Shown: positions 51,194 to 60,650, numbered from the stretch's first letter. The stretch: 64,000 nucleotides of DNA from Deinococcales bacterium (GCA_025359505.1 JANYHH010000070.1:1-64000); one strand, 5' to 3'. Translations and numbers: made by a program. The notes: generated by a model not told the origin, from the sequence alone.

Positions 51194-53350
51194 TCACGGG
51201 CACTTGCGCGGGCCCGCCGTCACCGAGCCATCGCGGGAGCAGATCACCTGCGAGACACCCGCGAGTACAACCGATTGCCCAGTTTTGTACCCGTCGGTGA
51301 CGACGCCAAGACGCTCACCGAGTTGATCCGTATTGACCGTGCCATCAGCATTGGTGCTGACCAAGTGGTAGGCGGTCAAGTCGTACACACCGCCCAACTC
51401 GAGGTTGGGGAATGCGAACGAGCCGTCCGCGCCCAGCGGCGTGTCCGGGTAGTTGATGCGCGTGCGCGTGCCGCCGACGTTGTGGTAAATGCGAACGAAG
51501 TAACCGCTGGCATCGCTGATTGTGTTCTGAGCGCTCTGGTAATACACGCGAAAGCCATATTGCCGCAGTCCGTCCGTGACTGTCACGAGCGCCGCGACGC
51601 TGCCCGTCAAGCCACTGCGGTTCAGCGTCAAGTTAAAGACCTGCGATGCGCCCGGCGCGATGCTCGCAGCGCTCGGGGAAAAGCTCAGCCGCGATTGGCT
51701 CGAGGACAAGGAGACAGCCGCATTGGTATCGCCAATGTTTTTCAAAGTGAACTGAGCGCTGGATTTTTGCGTGCCGAGGTTCACGCCCGATATCGGATCG
51801 ACCAGCACGATCAGCGCACCAATCGCGGGCAGCGCCGCCGCCCTCGTCACCGCTGCACTCGCGTCCACCAACCCCGCGCCGCACCCGCGCTCGCAGTTCG
51901 TCACGCCGTTCAAGCTGGAGGTGTCGCGCAGGTAACTGAGTACCCGCGCCCAGTTGCGGCCCGCCTCGAGCGGACTGGGTGGGGTCAGCAGCGCTGCGGA
52001 GCGGCTCATCATCAGCGCGATCACGCCCGCGACGTGCGGGGAGGACATGCTCGTGCCTTGCAGGTAGCCGCTGCCGGCTTGATTCGCGCCGCTGCACGGC
52101 AGGGCTGAGCCGCCTTCGACGACGTTGTTGGAGCCTAGATCAGCGCCACTCGCGCCGCACCCTTGCACGCTCAGTACGCCGTCGGCTGGTTGCCCACGTC
52201 GCGCAAAATTCCCGCCCGGCGCGACGACGCTGACCAGCGCCCCGTAATCCGAGTACGGCGCGAGTTCTTTTTGTGCCCCGAGCGCCCCGACGACGATCAC
52301 GCCCTGCAAATTTGCGGGCGTCATCCCAGCGGCGTCGATGCCAGAGTTACCAGCGGCGACCACGATCACCGCGCCCTTGGCGTTCACCGCGTTTACCGCG
52401 TCTTGCAGCAGCGGACTGGGCGCTTGCTGCGCTCCCAAACTGAGGTTGATGACCTGCGCGGGATTGGGGTTGACGGGCACGCTCGAGCCTACGCTGGCGG
52501 GGATTGGCACGCCCGCCGCCCAGTACATGCCCTTGGCGACATCCGCCAGTGTGCCCGCATCGCCGTCGAAGACCCGCACGGGCAGAATCCGCGCCGCCCA
52601 CGCGACGCCCGCCACGCCAAACGCGTCGTTGCTGCACGCGGCAGCCGTCGCCGCAACGTGCGAGCCGTGATAGCCGCTGAGCGCCGCACCGCTGCCGCTG
52701 AGCGCATCGTCATACGGATTGTCGTCGCCGAGCGCGAAATCGTAACCGGGCGCGATCTTGGAGACCCCCGGCGCGACCTCGCAATTGAAATCTGGGTGGC
52801 GCTTGCCAGAATCATTCTTATCCCACAGAATCCCAGAGTCGACAATCGCAATCGTCACCCCAGCCCCAACCGCGCCCGCGCTCGAGAAGCCGTCCCACGC
52901 GGCGGGCAGGTTGAGCTGCGGGTAATTCCATTGCAAGTTGTAACGCGGATCGTTCGGCACAGCGCTGGGGCGCAGAATCGTGTTCGGCTCGGCGTACAAC
53001 ACGTCACTTCTGGCGCGAAGTTCCGACACCCACTCGAGCGTGCGCTGCTTGGGATCAGCTACAGTTTGCGCTCGAGCACCCGCTGCCATTGGCGGCATCC
53101 GCAGCAGCGCCGTGTCGGATGTGATCGCGGAAACGATGGTTTCGCCCCCGACCGACTGCACCCTTGCGAGGTTAGAAGTGTTGAAGCGCACGATGGCTTC
53201 AAAGGGTTTGATCTCGGCGTTTTCATAGCCGGGCGCGGCCGTGAACGCGACGGGCGCGTAAACCGTGCCCGCGATGCCCGGCGGGAAACGCGGATCGAGG
53301 CACGCCGTGAACAGCGCCGCGAGCGCCAGCAGTCCAGCCAAGGGTTTCAT
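51194..53350 (-). CDS. Subtilisin-like serine peptidase (S8), lipoprotein
   Basis: 718 aa. A lipoprotein-type signal (LLALAALFTACLDP, Cys at about residue 17), an inhibitor I9-like propeptide (about 45-125), then the peptidase domain: Asp in AIVDSGI, His in GYHGSHVAAT, Asn in AAGNSG and Ser in LQGTSMSSPHVAG. A C-terminal part (about 525-718) has beta-sandwich-like modules. Extracellular; probably degrades proteins. Two Cys pairs in the domain may form disulfides. The reverse-complement frame is also long, which reflects GC bias and not a gene. Confidence 0.93.
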   Translation of the reverse strand: MKPLAGLLALAALFTACLDPRFPPGIAGTVYAPVAFTAAPGYENAEIKPFEAIVRFNTSNLARVQSVGGETIVSAITSDTALLRMPPMAAGARAQTVADPKQRTLEWVSELRARSDVLYAEPNTILRPSAVPNDPRYNLQWNYPQLNLPAAWDGFSSAGAVGAGVTIAIVDSGILWDKNDSGKRHPDFNCEVAPGVSKIAPGYDFALGDDNPYDDALSGSGAALSGYHGSHVAATAAACSNDAFGVAGVAWAARILPVRVFDGDAGTLADVAKGMYWAAGVPIPASVGSSVPVNPNPAQVINLSLGAQQAPSPLLQDAVNAVNAKGAVIVVAAGNSGIDAAGMTPANLQGVIVVGALGAQKELAPYSDYGALVSVVAPGGNFARRGQPADGVLSVQGCGASGADLGSNNVVEGGSALPCSGANQAGSGYLQGTSMSSPHVAGVIALMMSRSAALLTPPSPLEAGRNWARVLSYLRDTSSLNGVTNCERGCGAGLVDASAAVTRAAALPAIGALIVLVDPISGVNLGTQKSSAQFTLKNIGDTNAAVSLSSSQSRLSFSPSAASIAPGASQVFNLTLNRSGLTGSVAALVTVTDGLRQYGFRVYYQSAQNTISDASGYFVRIYHNVGGTRTRINYPDTPLGADGSFAFPNLELGGVYDLTAYHLVSTNADGTVNTDQLGERLGVVTDGYKTGQSVVLAGVSQVICSRDGSVTAGPRKCP

Positions 53351-53414
53351 GCCGATCAGCCTACTTTGTTAGCCTGAGTAGATTCGTGAAAAAGCCGTTA
53401 AACTCATCACAGAC

Positions 53415-54062
53415 GTGAGCAAAGCCGTGCAGAAGAAATCAGATCCAATGTGGCAACTCGAGGCTCAGCACCGCAGTGCGGGCTGGCGTCACATTGCAGG
53501 CGTGGACGAGGCGGGACGCGGCGCACTGGCGGGCCCCGTCGCGGTCGGCGCGGTGATCCTGCCCGCTGACTGGCAGCCAAGGGCGTACCGCGACAGCAAA
53601 ACGCTCAGCGCTGGTCAGCGCGAGAGATTAGCGCTCGAGATCAGAATAGAGGCACTGGCGTGGGCGGTGGAGTTTGCCTCGGCGCAGGAGGTGGACGAAA
53701 GGGGTGTGCTGAACGCCACGAAACGCGCCAGCCTGCGGGCACTCGCACGGCTCGAGCCGCAGCCAGACGCGCTGATTACCGATTATCTGAAGCTCGAGAC
53801 TGACCTACCAATGCTCGCGCCGCCCAAAGCAGACGCGAACAGTTACAGCGTCGCCGCCGCCAGCATCCTCGCCAAAACTGTAAGGGACGCTTTTATGCTC
53901 GAGCTGCACGATCAGTTCCCCGAGTACGGCTTCGCTGGGCACAAAGGTTACGGCGCGGCGTCGCATCTGGGGGCGCTACAAACGTTCGGCGCTTGCAGTG
54001 AGCATCGGCGCAGTTTCAGACCCGTGACACTGGTGACGGACGGGTTGTTCTCCAGAGGTTGA
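53415..54062 (+). CDS. rnhB: Ribonuclease HII
   Basis: 215 aa from GTG 53415. It removes RNA from RNA-DNA hybrids and single ribonucleotides. Active-site motifs: AGVDEAGRGALAGPV (Asp-Glu pair), YRDSKTLS, the Asp in ALITDYLKLETD, and a C-terminal PEYGFAGHKGYGAASHL. The last 150 bp are duplicated at 60501-60643. The gene's own end reads LFSRG-stop, while the distant copy reads LFSRGERE-stop, so the present end may be a substituted version. Confidence 0.95.
   Translation: MSKAVQKKSDPMWQLEAQHRSAGWRHIAGVDEAGRGALAGPVAVGAVILPADWQPRAYRDSKTLSAGQRERLALEIRIEALAWAVEFASAQEVDERGVLNATKRASLRALARLEPQPDALITDYLKLETDLPMLAPPKADANSYSVAAASILAKTVRDAFMLELHDQFPEYGFAGHKGYGAASHLGALQTFGACSEHRRSFRPVTLVTDGLFSRG
53914..54062 (+). 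repeat. Direct repeat, copy 1: rnhB 3' end
   Basis: About 150 bp, roughly 92% identical to 60501-60643 and in the same orientation. In copy 2 two positions read CTCGAG where this copy reads CAGTGAG and CTCCAG. The pair bounds about 6.4 kb. Confidence 0.85.
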
Positions 54063-54280
54063 GTATTTGGGACGGCCAGCCAATGGCCGCGTTGCTGCCC
54101 GCAACCGATCCGTACTTGTGGCTCGGGTCGGCTGCCGGGTTCTCGGCGCTGCGAAACGCGTGCTGGCAACACCAAGTTCCAGCGAGAAGGTTTTACTGGC
54201 TGATCTATCTGCTTGCACGATTTCTGACCCGATACCCCTCATCAGCGCTGCGTTCGAGTGAGAGACGTTGCTGGATTTAA
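54059..54280 (+). CDS. Doubtful small ORF after rnhB
   Basis: A 73-codon frame beginning TTG over the rnhB stop. It reads YLWLGSAAGFSALRNACWQ and then Arg-rich, without a recognised family. The coupled start supports it weakly; composition resembles chance coding. It is listed because it is the first sequence inside the segment bounded by the rnhB direct repeats. Confidence 0.2.
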   Translation: MSIWDGQPMAALLPATDPYLWLGSAAGFSALRNACWQHQVPARRFYWLIYLLARFLTRYPSSALRSSERRCWI

Positions 54281-54402
54281 GCGCACTTCGCGTGTCGGAG
54301 ATTAAAAACTGGGTTTGATGTGAAACTACATGAAAACTCCGTTTTAGCCCGCATCGCTAGCCTCGTCATTCAAACACTGACGATGTGGCATTCACCTGAT
54401 GC

Positions 54403-55089
54403 TCACAGCTTATCGGATTCGGCGAACTCGACCAGTCCAACGTGAATCATGTAGCGCTTCATCCCGCTCGTCTCGTCTCTCGCCGCGCTGATTGGGGCGA
54501 GGCGACGGATGGCCGCCTCGAGCGTCTGGTGTAACTCGGCCGCTTCTTCAGCGGATAGCCAGAACGCCGCCCAGATGTCCAACCCCGGCGGAGCCTCGAT
54601 CACCGCTTCGTTTGGGGCAATGGAAGGCTCGAACCCCCAAGCGGGCCGTCCGCCTTCGCTGCGGTAAAAACGCAAGTGCCAATCCGGGTACAGCTTTAAG
54701 GCGTGGTGTGCAGCAGCGCGTTGGAAGGTACGCATGTGCCAATCTAGGCGCTGCATCAGCAATTCCTCGTGACTCAGGGCCGGAATGAGTGCGATGGGAA
54801 CGATGATCTGAGTCGATACGGATTGGTAACGCCGGATCGGGCTGCCGTGGCGATGCTCGAGCCGAGTCATTTCGATCAACCCCATCGCCAGCAGTCGCTT
54901 GACCCAGTAACCCATGACGTTCAACTTGAGGCCAGTCTCGAGCGCCGCTTCCTTGAGGCTGGCCTCGCGGGCCAGAAACGGGAACAGCAGCCGGGCTTTG
55001 GTCTCGTCATTGAGAAAAGCGGCCGTTCGCTCGTCCCGCACAACCAAAGGCGTCCTGCTCAGATTTTCGTCTTTCATTTGTACCAGCAT
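54403..55089 (-). CDS. Winged-helix transcriptional regulator
   Basis: About 228 aa from ATG 55089 (55077 is also in frame). The N-terminal winged helix (LLFPFLAREASLKEAALETG, then MGYWVKRLLAMGLIEMTRLE) resembles ArsR-like/DUF2087-type regulators. The C-terminal part (about 75-228) is helical and unassigned, with YPDWHLRFYRS and LSAEEAAELHQTLEAAI. A longer frame to 55185 adds a Cys-rich stretch (VCCEHCEEAVEVSPHC) but would take most of the space to the lipoprotein gene that diverges at 55249. It is probably a local regulator. Confidence 0.7.
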   Translation of the reverse strand: MLVQMKDENLSRTPLVVRDERTAAFLNDETKARLLFPFLAREASLKEAALETGLKLNVMGYWVKRLLAMGLIEMTRLEHRHGSPIRRYQSVSTQIIVPIALIPALSHEELLMQRLDWHMRTFQRAAAHHALKLYPDWHLRFYRSEGGRPAWGFEPSIAPNEAVIEAPPGLDIWAAFWLSAEEAAELHQTLEAAIRRLAPISAARDETSGMKRYMIHVGLVEFAESDKL

Positions 55090-55248
55090 ATCCGCTAAGT
55101 TTTTCTCGGAGGTTACCGAAAAAATGCAGTGTGGACTGACCTCAACCGCTTCCTCACAATGTTCACAGCAAACCCGACCATCCACGCTGCGAAGGTTTCA
55201 CCGCTCGAGCGCATCCATCCATGACGCTCGAGGTTCAAAGGAGATCGC

Positions 55249-55806
55249 ATGAATGTCAAAATCGCTTTCGCCGCGCTGTTCAGTGCCACGCTGATGGTCG
55301 CATGTGGGACGACTCCCAGTGCGCCCTCGAGCGGCGCGGTCAGAACACAATCGGTAGACGTTGACGGTGGCAGTGGCGGCGACGACGGCGGCGCACCCAC
55401 GGGTACGCTGCTTGGAAATCCTTACCCGCAAGGGACGCTCTTAGCGACGTTCCCGCGCGGCGGGAACGCATTTCAGAGCTTCACGATGGATTGGCTAGCC
55501 GTGGGGTTCAGCTACGACTGGTACGACCGTCCCGGCGTGGAACTCAAAGTCTGTTCATTTGACTCGAGCGGAACGTTGCTGGGCTGCGCGTCACAGAACG
55601 CCAGCACCAGAGACGGCTCGAGCAACCGATTCAACACCTCACTGACTTGCGCCCCGGCACAGAACGCAGCGTCGTTCGCAGTGTACGGCAGCGACGCCAC
55701 ACTGCACCCAGCCGGACGTGCGATCTACGCGACTTCGGTACGCGTTGGGCTACTTCCACTACTTCCAGGCCCGTTCCCGCCAACCTCGAGCTTACCGGGC
55801 TGCTGA
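55249..55806 (+). CDS. Lipoprotein of unknown function
   Basis: 185 aa with a lipoprotein signal (AALFSATLMVACGT, lipobox Cys at residue 19). A Gly/Asp-rich linker (GGSGGDDGGAP) leads to a beta-rich domain with cysteines (ELKVCSFDSS, LLGCASQN, SLTCAPAQN). The last 25 residues (from about TSVRVGLLP) look different in composition from the domain; a frameshift late in the gene cannot be excluded. Unrecognised family. Confidence 0.6.
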   Translation: MNVKIAFAALFSATLMVACGTTPSAPSSGAVRTQSVDVDGGSGGDDGGAPTGTLLGNPYPQGTLLATFPRGGNAFQSFTMDWLAVGFSYDWYDRPGVELKVCSFDSSGTLLGCASQNASTRDGSSNRFNTSLTCAPAQNAASFAVYGSDATLHPAGRAIYATSVRVGLLPLLPGPFPPTSSLPGC

Positions 55807-55946
55807 ACGCGTTTCACGCCATGCACTCCGGTCGCCTCGACTCAAGGCTGACCCACGTACCACACGGCGTTCTCGAGACGATTTCGTCAAGCTGAACACA
55901 CTGGGATCGGCAGCTCGAGATTGACAAGCATCATGGAGGGATCGTG

Positions 55947-56425
55947 ATGAAAAACTGGCTGATTCTGCTCGCGCTGTGCGGCTTTTCGAGCCGAAGTTTA
56001 ACAAGTGGGGTTTCATCAGCGTCAGCCCCAACGGTCAGCGGGTCGCGTTTCGCGCTAAACGGCACATCTGGATCGCCAACCTAGACGGCTCTAAGCTCAC
56101 GCAAGTCACCGACTCCGAGGGCGACGCGCAGGAGTTCGCGCCGCAATGGTCGCCGGACGGGACGCGCTTGGCGTTCCGCGCCCGAATCTTCGCGTACACC
56201 ATCGGCCCGCCAGTCGAGGGCGGCGGGTCGCTGGATCTGCTGATCGTCGCGCCAGCGGACGGCAAAACCTGTGCGCTCGACAAGAATTACTTGCACAGCG
56301 TCGGATCGGTCACGAGCGGAACCGAGGAGATCGTCGGCGTGAACGGCGGCGGCGTCGTCAAACAAAAAGACGAACGCGGCAAAAGCTACAACGTCCCCGT
56401 CGAGAACGACGTAGCTTGGCGCTAA
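55947..56425 (+). pseudogene. TolB/WD40-like propeller fragment, signal peptide out of frame
   Basis: ATG 55947 encodes a signal-like start (MKNWLILLALCGFSS) in one frame. From about 55976 another frame gives FEPKFNKWGFISVSPNGQRV and later FAPQWSPDGTRLAFRARIF, two strands typical of TolB-type propellers (SPDG motifs). The two frames must once have been joined. An intact protein would be secreted or periplasmic and longer. Only about 150 codons of propeller remain, so a deletion near 55970 is likely. Confidence 0.6.
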
Positions 56426-56612
56426 CAACACATCCGACTGAACCTGAAGCCTCGAGAACACCGTCTTTAACGGAGCGGCAACACCGCGCTCATATCGGCA
56501 TCAACGCAAAGGCTATATGCAAAAAGCTGGGATGATTTCAAACGTCGCGCACGCACGCATCGGTATGATCGCGGAACAGGCAACTCACACCCCGACCTTG
56601 TACGGTGTCAAG

Positions 56613-58490
56613 ATGCACTTTCCTCGAGCCGTACTGCCTCTGCTGATTCTCGCGTTTCTGGTTGCCTGCAACACAGCTCGAGTCTTGCCCACAGCACCAA
56701 CACCACCTGCACAACCAGCCCCCCCACCGCCATTGACCCCCCCTCCACCCGCAACACCACCCGTCTCAACAACAAGTCCGCTCGTGCTGTACACGGACAT
56801 CGCTTCCGGGCCGACCTCTGGTGGTGAGAACAACAAAGGCATTTACCTGTCTATCTTCGGCAAGAACTTCGGTGCGTCCCTCTCGAGCCTCAAGGTTTAC
56901 ATCAACGACGCGGAAGTTGATAACTATCGGTATCTCGGGTCATCCAAGGGCCGCGCAGATATCCAGCAAATCACCGTCCAAGTCGGAGCGCTCGGCAACG
57001 CACCCGCGAATAAACCGCTGCCAGTCAAGGTCGTCGTGAACGGCGCGGCTTCCAACACGGATCAGACGTTCACGGTCAATCCCGGCACAATTCACTTCGT
57101 GGACAACTTGAACGGCGTGGATACCGCCACTACGAACAGCGGCGGCAGTTTCAACGCCCCGTTCAAAACCGTGCAGAAAAACGCGGGCAAGAAACTAGAT
57201 TTTGCAACTGACCCCGCGTCGCTCGCAGGCGCGTGGGGGCGCGTCCGGGCGGGTGATTTCATTGTGATGCGCGGACATGGCCTGCCCTACACCGATCTGG
57301 GTTTCGACACGTATTTCTTGCGTGCCCTCAACAAGTCCGGTTCAGCGCCGGGCGCATCGCCCGCTTGCGCCGGGTGTACGGGTTCCGGCCCGATCACGAT
57401 CATGGGCTACCCGAACGAGGACGTGTTCATCAACAACGCTTATGATCCCGCCGGGAAATCGAATGGGGCGATCTCGAGCGCCAGCAACGCCCGGCTTCAG
57501 GAAGATAAGGGTTCGTGGATTACGATTGCGGGCCTTCGCATCGAGGGCGGCAACGACGACGGCGTCATCAACACGCAACTGGGTGGCAGTCACTGGCGCG
57601 TGGTCAACAATGACCTGAGCGCCGCCACGGCCGTCGGCAACCTGAATGCGCTGGCGGGCGGCATCGTCGGCAGCGGCCTCGGTCAATTCTGGGTGGGCAA
57701 CCATGTTCACGACATCTACCAAGGCCCCAAAGGCAACAGCCCGTTGCAAAACCACGGCATTTACGTGGGTGACGATCCTGACCTTGCGGGCAACGCCTCG
57801 TATGAAATCGCGTACAACGACATCGAGAACATTTACGGCGGCAACGGCTTCCAAGTTCACGTCGGCGCGGGCGTCACCGGCGTGGCGAACAACATCAACC
57901 TGCACCATAACCTGATCCACGAAATCGGCAAGCACGGCATCAACATAGCAGATGGCGCACAGAACAATATCGCCGTTTGGAACAACGTCGTGTACAACAC
58001 GACCTACGCGGGCATTCGCATGGGCGGAACCAGCTTTCTGCGTGGGCTGAAGCTTTACAACAACACCTTTTACAACACCTGCACCAGCGGGACGACGGAT
58101 CGGGATTCGGCAGCCAATTTCGCGGCGCTCACCAACGAGCTGGTTCCAGCAGCGAACCAGCTTGATATCCGCAACAACATCTTCGTTCCAGCTTTGAAAA
58201 CCCGCTATGTCATTGATGTCAACGGCGGCTTCGCGGGCAATATCGGTTCCGTGACCCATAACTTGTGGTTCGGGGGGACGGATACAAACCCCGCGACCAC
58301 CTTCTCGAGCAACTCGGTTCAGAGTGATCCCGGGTTCGTCGCGGTTCCCAGCAATTTGCGCTTGGTCGCTGGTGGCGGCGCAATTGACAAAGGCACAAGC
58401 ATCGTATCGGCAGTCGTGACCGATGATTATGATCTGGTAGGCCCTCGCCCCAAGGGTGCAGGGTTCGACATTGGCGCTTTCGAACGCTGA
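56613..58490 (+). CDS. Lipoprotein with IPT/TIG domain and right-handed beta-helix
   Basis: 625 aa. A lipoprotein signal (PLLILAFLVACNT), a Pro-rich linker (PPLTPPPPATPP), an IPT/TIG-like domain (about 55-160: YLSIFGKNFGASLSSLKVYI) and a parallel beta-helix (about 165-610), with right-handed repeat units such as NLHHNLIHEIGKHGINIADG and NNVVYNTTYAGIRMGG. It ends in the choice-of-anchor-type motif FDIGAFER. Such proteins bind or cleave polysaccharides at the surface; no catalytic site is evident. CTCGAG is scarce here. Confidence 0.8.
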   Translation: MHFPRAVLPLLILAFLVACNTARVLPTAPTPPAQPAPPPPLTPPPPATPPVSTTSPLVLYTDIASGPTSGGENNKGIYLSIFGKNFGASLSSLKVYINDAEVDNYRYLGSSKGRADIQQITVQVGALGNAPANKPLPVKVVVNGAASNTDQTFTVNPGTIHFVDNLNGVDTATTNSGGSFNAPFKTVQKNAGKKLDFATDPASLAGAWGRVRAGDFIVMRGHGLPYTDLGFDTYFLRALNKSGSAPGASPACAGCTGSGPITIMGYPNEDVFINNAYDPAGKSNGAISSASNARLQEDKGSWITIAGLRIEGGNDDGVINTQLGGSHWRVVNNDLSAATAVGNLNALAGGIVGSGLGQFWVGNHVHDIYQGPKGNSPLQNHGIYVGDDPDLAGNASYEIAYNDIENIYGGNGFQVHVGAGVTGVANNINLHHNLIHEIGKHGINIADGAQNNIAVWNNVVYNTTYAGIRMGGTSFLRGLKLYNNTFYNTCTSGTTDRDSAANFAALTNELVPAANQLDIRNNIFVPALKTRYVIDVNGGFAGNIGSVTHNLWFGGTDTNPATTFSSNSVQSDPGFVAVPSNLRLVAGGGAIDKGTSIVSAVVTDDYDLVGPRPKGAGFDIGAFER

Positions 58491-58519
58491 TCTGCCTCGA
58501 GTAACCGAAAGGAATGTCG

Positions 58520-59200
58520 ATGAAAAGCTTGTTGATCAAATTTGTGGTCGTTGCACTGGGTTCGCTTGCAGTTGCACAACTGAGTTTGGATCAGTTGTTC
58601 ACGCAGGTATCGCAAAACGCGCCCCAAGCATCCAGCGCCTCGAGCACGGATGTCAAGGTCAATCTTGGATATCGCGCCGATCCGACCATCAGTGCACAGA
58701 TGAAAACATCGGTGCTGGATGGGCTGATTGCGGAACTCAAAAAACGCGGGCGTTGGACAGTGCAGAACGAAGCGAAACTGCGCGAAGCGTTCGCCAAACT
58801 GAATGTCACAAACGCTTTTCGTGATTCATTGAAAAAACTGAAATTGATCCCCGAGGACATGGCTGCCGCGATGGGCGTGTTTGTCGTCACCAGCTTCCAG
58901 ATTCTGAACGGCGGCGCTGAATACCCTGACACCACGTCTCTAGCGGTGTACAACCAATTCAAACGCAGTTTCGCCAAGATCCATCTGGCGCAGATCTCGA
59001 GCGTGGATCGGCAGAAATTCTGTGAAGCCCTGTACTGGGTGGCGTTCATGAACGCCACCGATTTTGACAATGCACAAAAGGGCCTGCCGGGTTACACCGC
59101 CGAGAACGTCAAGGACAGCGTGACCCAGACGCTGGTGCGTTACAAACTCGATCCCGCACGGTTCACCATCACCAAGCAAGGTTTATCGGGACGCCAATGA
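58520..59200 (+). CDS. Secreted protein, DUF6683-like
   Basis: 226 aa from ATG 58520 (AAGGAA 8 bp upstream). A signal peptide (FVVVALGSLAVAQ) is followed by a helical domain: VNLGYRADPTISAQMKTSVL, then FVVTSFQILNGG and FAKIHLAQISSVDRQKF, a pattern reminiscent of DUF6683 proteins of Deinococcus. The assignment is tentative. It overlaps the next gene by 4 bp (ATGA), so the two are translated together. Confidence 0.62.
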   Translation: MKSLLIKFVVVALGSLAVAQLSLDQLFTQVSQNAPQASSASSTDVKVNLGYRADPTISAQMKTSVLDGLIAELKKRGRWTVQNEAKLREAFAKLNVTNAFRDSLKKLKLIPEDMAAAMGVFVVTSFQILNGGAEYPDTTSLAVYNQFKRSFAKIHLAQISSVDRQKFCEALYWVAFMNATDFDNAQKGLPGYTAENVKDSVTQTLVRYKLDPARFTITKQGLSGRQ

Positions 59201-60420
59201 AACTCAAATCGCATTTGTTAGTCGTGGCGCTGCTGACCAGCGTGGTCTTTGCAGCAACGACCGAAGAGCAGGCCAACGCCGTGACGACCATTTACACTGA
59301 GGTGGCTCGAACTGAGGCGTTTGTGGTCGCCTGCGAGCAACGCTTTCCAAATACCAGAACGGCGAATCGCAAAGCCTTCGAGGAATGGAAAGCCCGCAAT
59401 GGTTTGCAGGATTTCAATTTCGTGCTGACCAATTTCAAGCAGCGTTCACCAGCGTTCACCGCGCAACTCGAGAAAGTGCGGGATCAGTTCGTAACGCTGA
59501 TCTTAAAGCAACCTGATGCCAAGCTCGAGCCGATCTGCAAAGGCTTACCAGCCACATTGCAGCAAGCGAACTCGAACACCATCAAAGCAGATTACGCGAA
59601 GGAACTGGCAATCATCGCGGAAGTCGCACAAAGCTTACGGAATCCAACCAACAACTCGAGCGCGACTGATACCTCAAGCAGCACCCCGCCAGCCACTTCA
59701 GGCAATTCCGTAAAAGGCGCAGCGTTCCAAACTAAACCCGGGGCGGGTCTGAAACCCAGCCAGATTGAAGGGCTGTACTACGACCGGCAGCAGCAAATGA
59801 AGATGGACGGGTTTGGCAACTCGTACATTAATGTGGACGAAAGCACGTACTTGGTCTTGCGTGATGGGGGCGTTTACCGTTACACCTGGGGTTTCCCGCC
59901 CGAGGATTTCAATGCGGCACTTTCCAAACGCGAGGAACCCAAACGCTGGAAAACCCGTGCTGAACTCAAACGCACCCTTGAGGATGCATGGAAAATGCTG
60001 CCGGTCAAATCTGGATTCACATTCAGCCACTCGTTCGGCAGCAGCCGCACGGGATCGGGGGGCACGATCAGCGAAAAATCGATCAGCTTCAAAAGCAATG
60101 GGCAATTCGAGGCCTTCGGGTACAGCACCGTGGCTGGCAACGCCTACGGAGGTGGTACAGGCAGCACCAGCATTTCAGGAAGCGGCTCGAGCACCACAAT
60201 CAGCAGCAATGGCGCAGGGCAAACCACCATCAGCACCACACCAGTCTCGAGCAGCAGCACTGGCACATACAACCTGTCAGGGTACGCCGTGACGCTCAAA
60301 TTCAGTGACGGCAGCACTTCGAGGTTCGTGTTTGGCATCCCGGAATTTTGCAATCAAACCAACCCGGGCGATGTGTTCTTCCGAGGCACATTCTGGTGGG
60401 GCAGCAGCAAAAAATGCTGA
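59197..60420 (+). CDS. Secreted protein of unknown function
   Basis: 407 aa. Signal peptide (LLVVALLTSVVFAA), an N-terminal helical part (about 20-150), a Ser/Thr linker (about 150-180) and a C-terminal beta domain (about 185-407). The latter shares a pattern with residues 130-270 of the 42665-45223 protein: SISFKSNGQF, then a Gly/Ser-rich stretch, then VTLKFSDGSTSRF. Its stretch of Ser/Gly (SGSGSSTTISSNGAG) is low complexity. Function unknown. It ends just before the second rnhB copy. Confidence 0.65.
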   Translation: MKLKSHLLVVALLTSVVFAATTEEQANAVTTIYTEVARTEAFVVACEQRFPNTRTANRKAFEEWKARNGLQDFNFVLTNFKQRSPAFTAQLEKVRDQFVTLILKQPDAKLEPICKGLPATLQQANSNTIKADYAKELAIIAEVAQSLRNPTNNSSATDTSSSTPPATSGNSVKGAAFQTKPGAGLKPSQIEGLYYDRQQQMKMDGFGNSYINVDESTYLVLRDGGVYRYTWGFPPEDFNAALSKREEPKRWKTRAELKRTLEDAWKMLPVKSGFTFSHSFGSSRTGSGGTISEKSISFKSNGQFEAFGYSTVAGNAYGGGTGSTSISGSGSSTTISSNGAGQTTISTTPVSSSSTGTYNLSGYAVTLKFSDGSTSRFVFGIPEFCNQTNPGDVFFRGTFWWGSSKKC

Positions 60421-60500
60421 TGAATTACGAACCCCGCTTGATCGGCGAACTGTGACCACTCAAGCCGTGCATGAAACCATTAAACCCCTGTTAAACCAGT

Positions 60501-60643
60501 AGTTCCCCGAGTACGGCTTCGCAGGGCACAAAGGTTACGGCGCGGCGTCGCATCTGGGGGCGAAACGTTCGGCGCGTGTCTCGAGCATCGGCGCAGTTTC
60601 AGACCCGTGGCACTGGTGACGGACGGGTTGTTCTCGAGGGGTG
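60501..60643 (+). pseudogene. Duplicated 3' fragment of rnhB
   Basis: Homologous to 53914-54062 (about 92% identity), covering the last 48 codons of RNase HII. A 4-bp deletion near 60560 (CTAC missing) breaks the frame. The end reads LFSRGERE-stop, whose TGA overlaps the ATG of the acetyltransferase gene at 60651, as at a natural operon junction. It is therefore more likely the original end of rnhB than the one at 54062. The two copies are direct repeats around about 6.4 kb. Confidence 0.85.
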
Positions 60644-60650
60644 AACGCGA

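Noticed and set aside
52163-53377. 404-codon plus-strand frame opposite the subtilase gene
   Set aside because: Shadow of a GC-rich gene: the minus strand carries a complete S8 catalytic triad and lipoprotein signal; the opposite frame is Arg/His-rich without a family.
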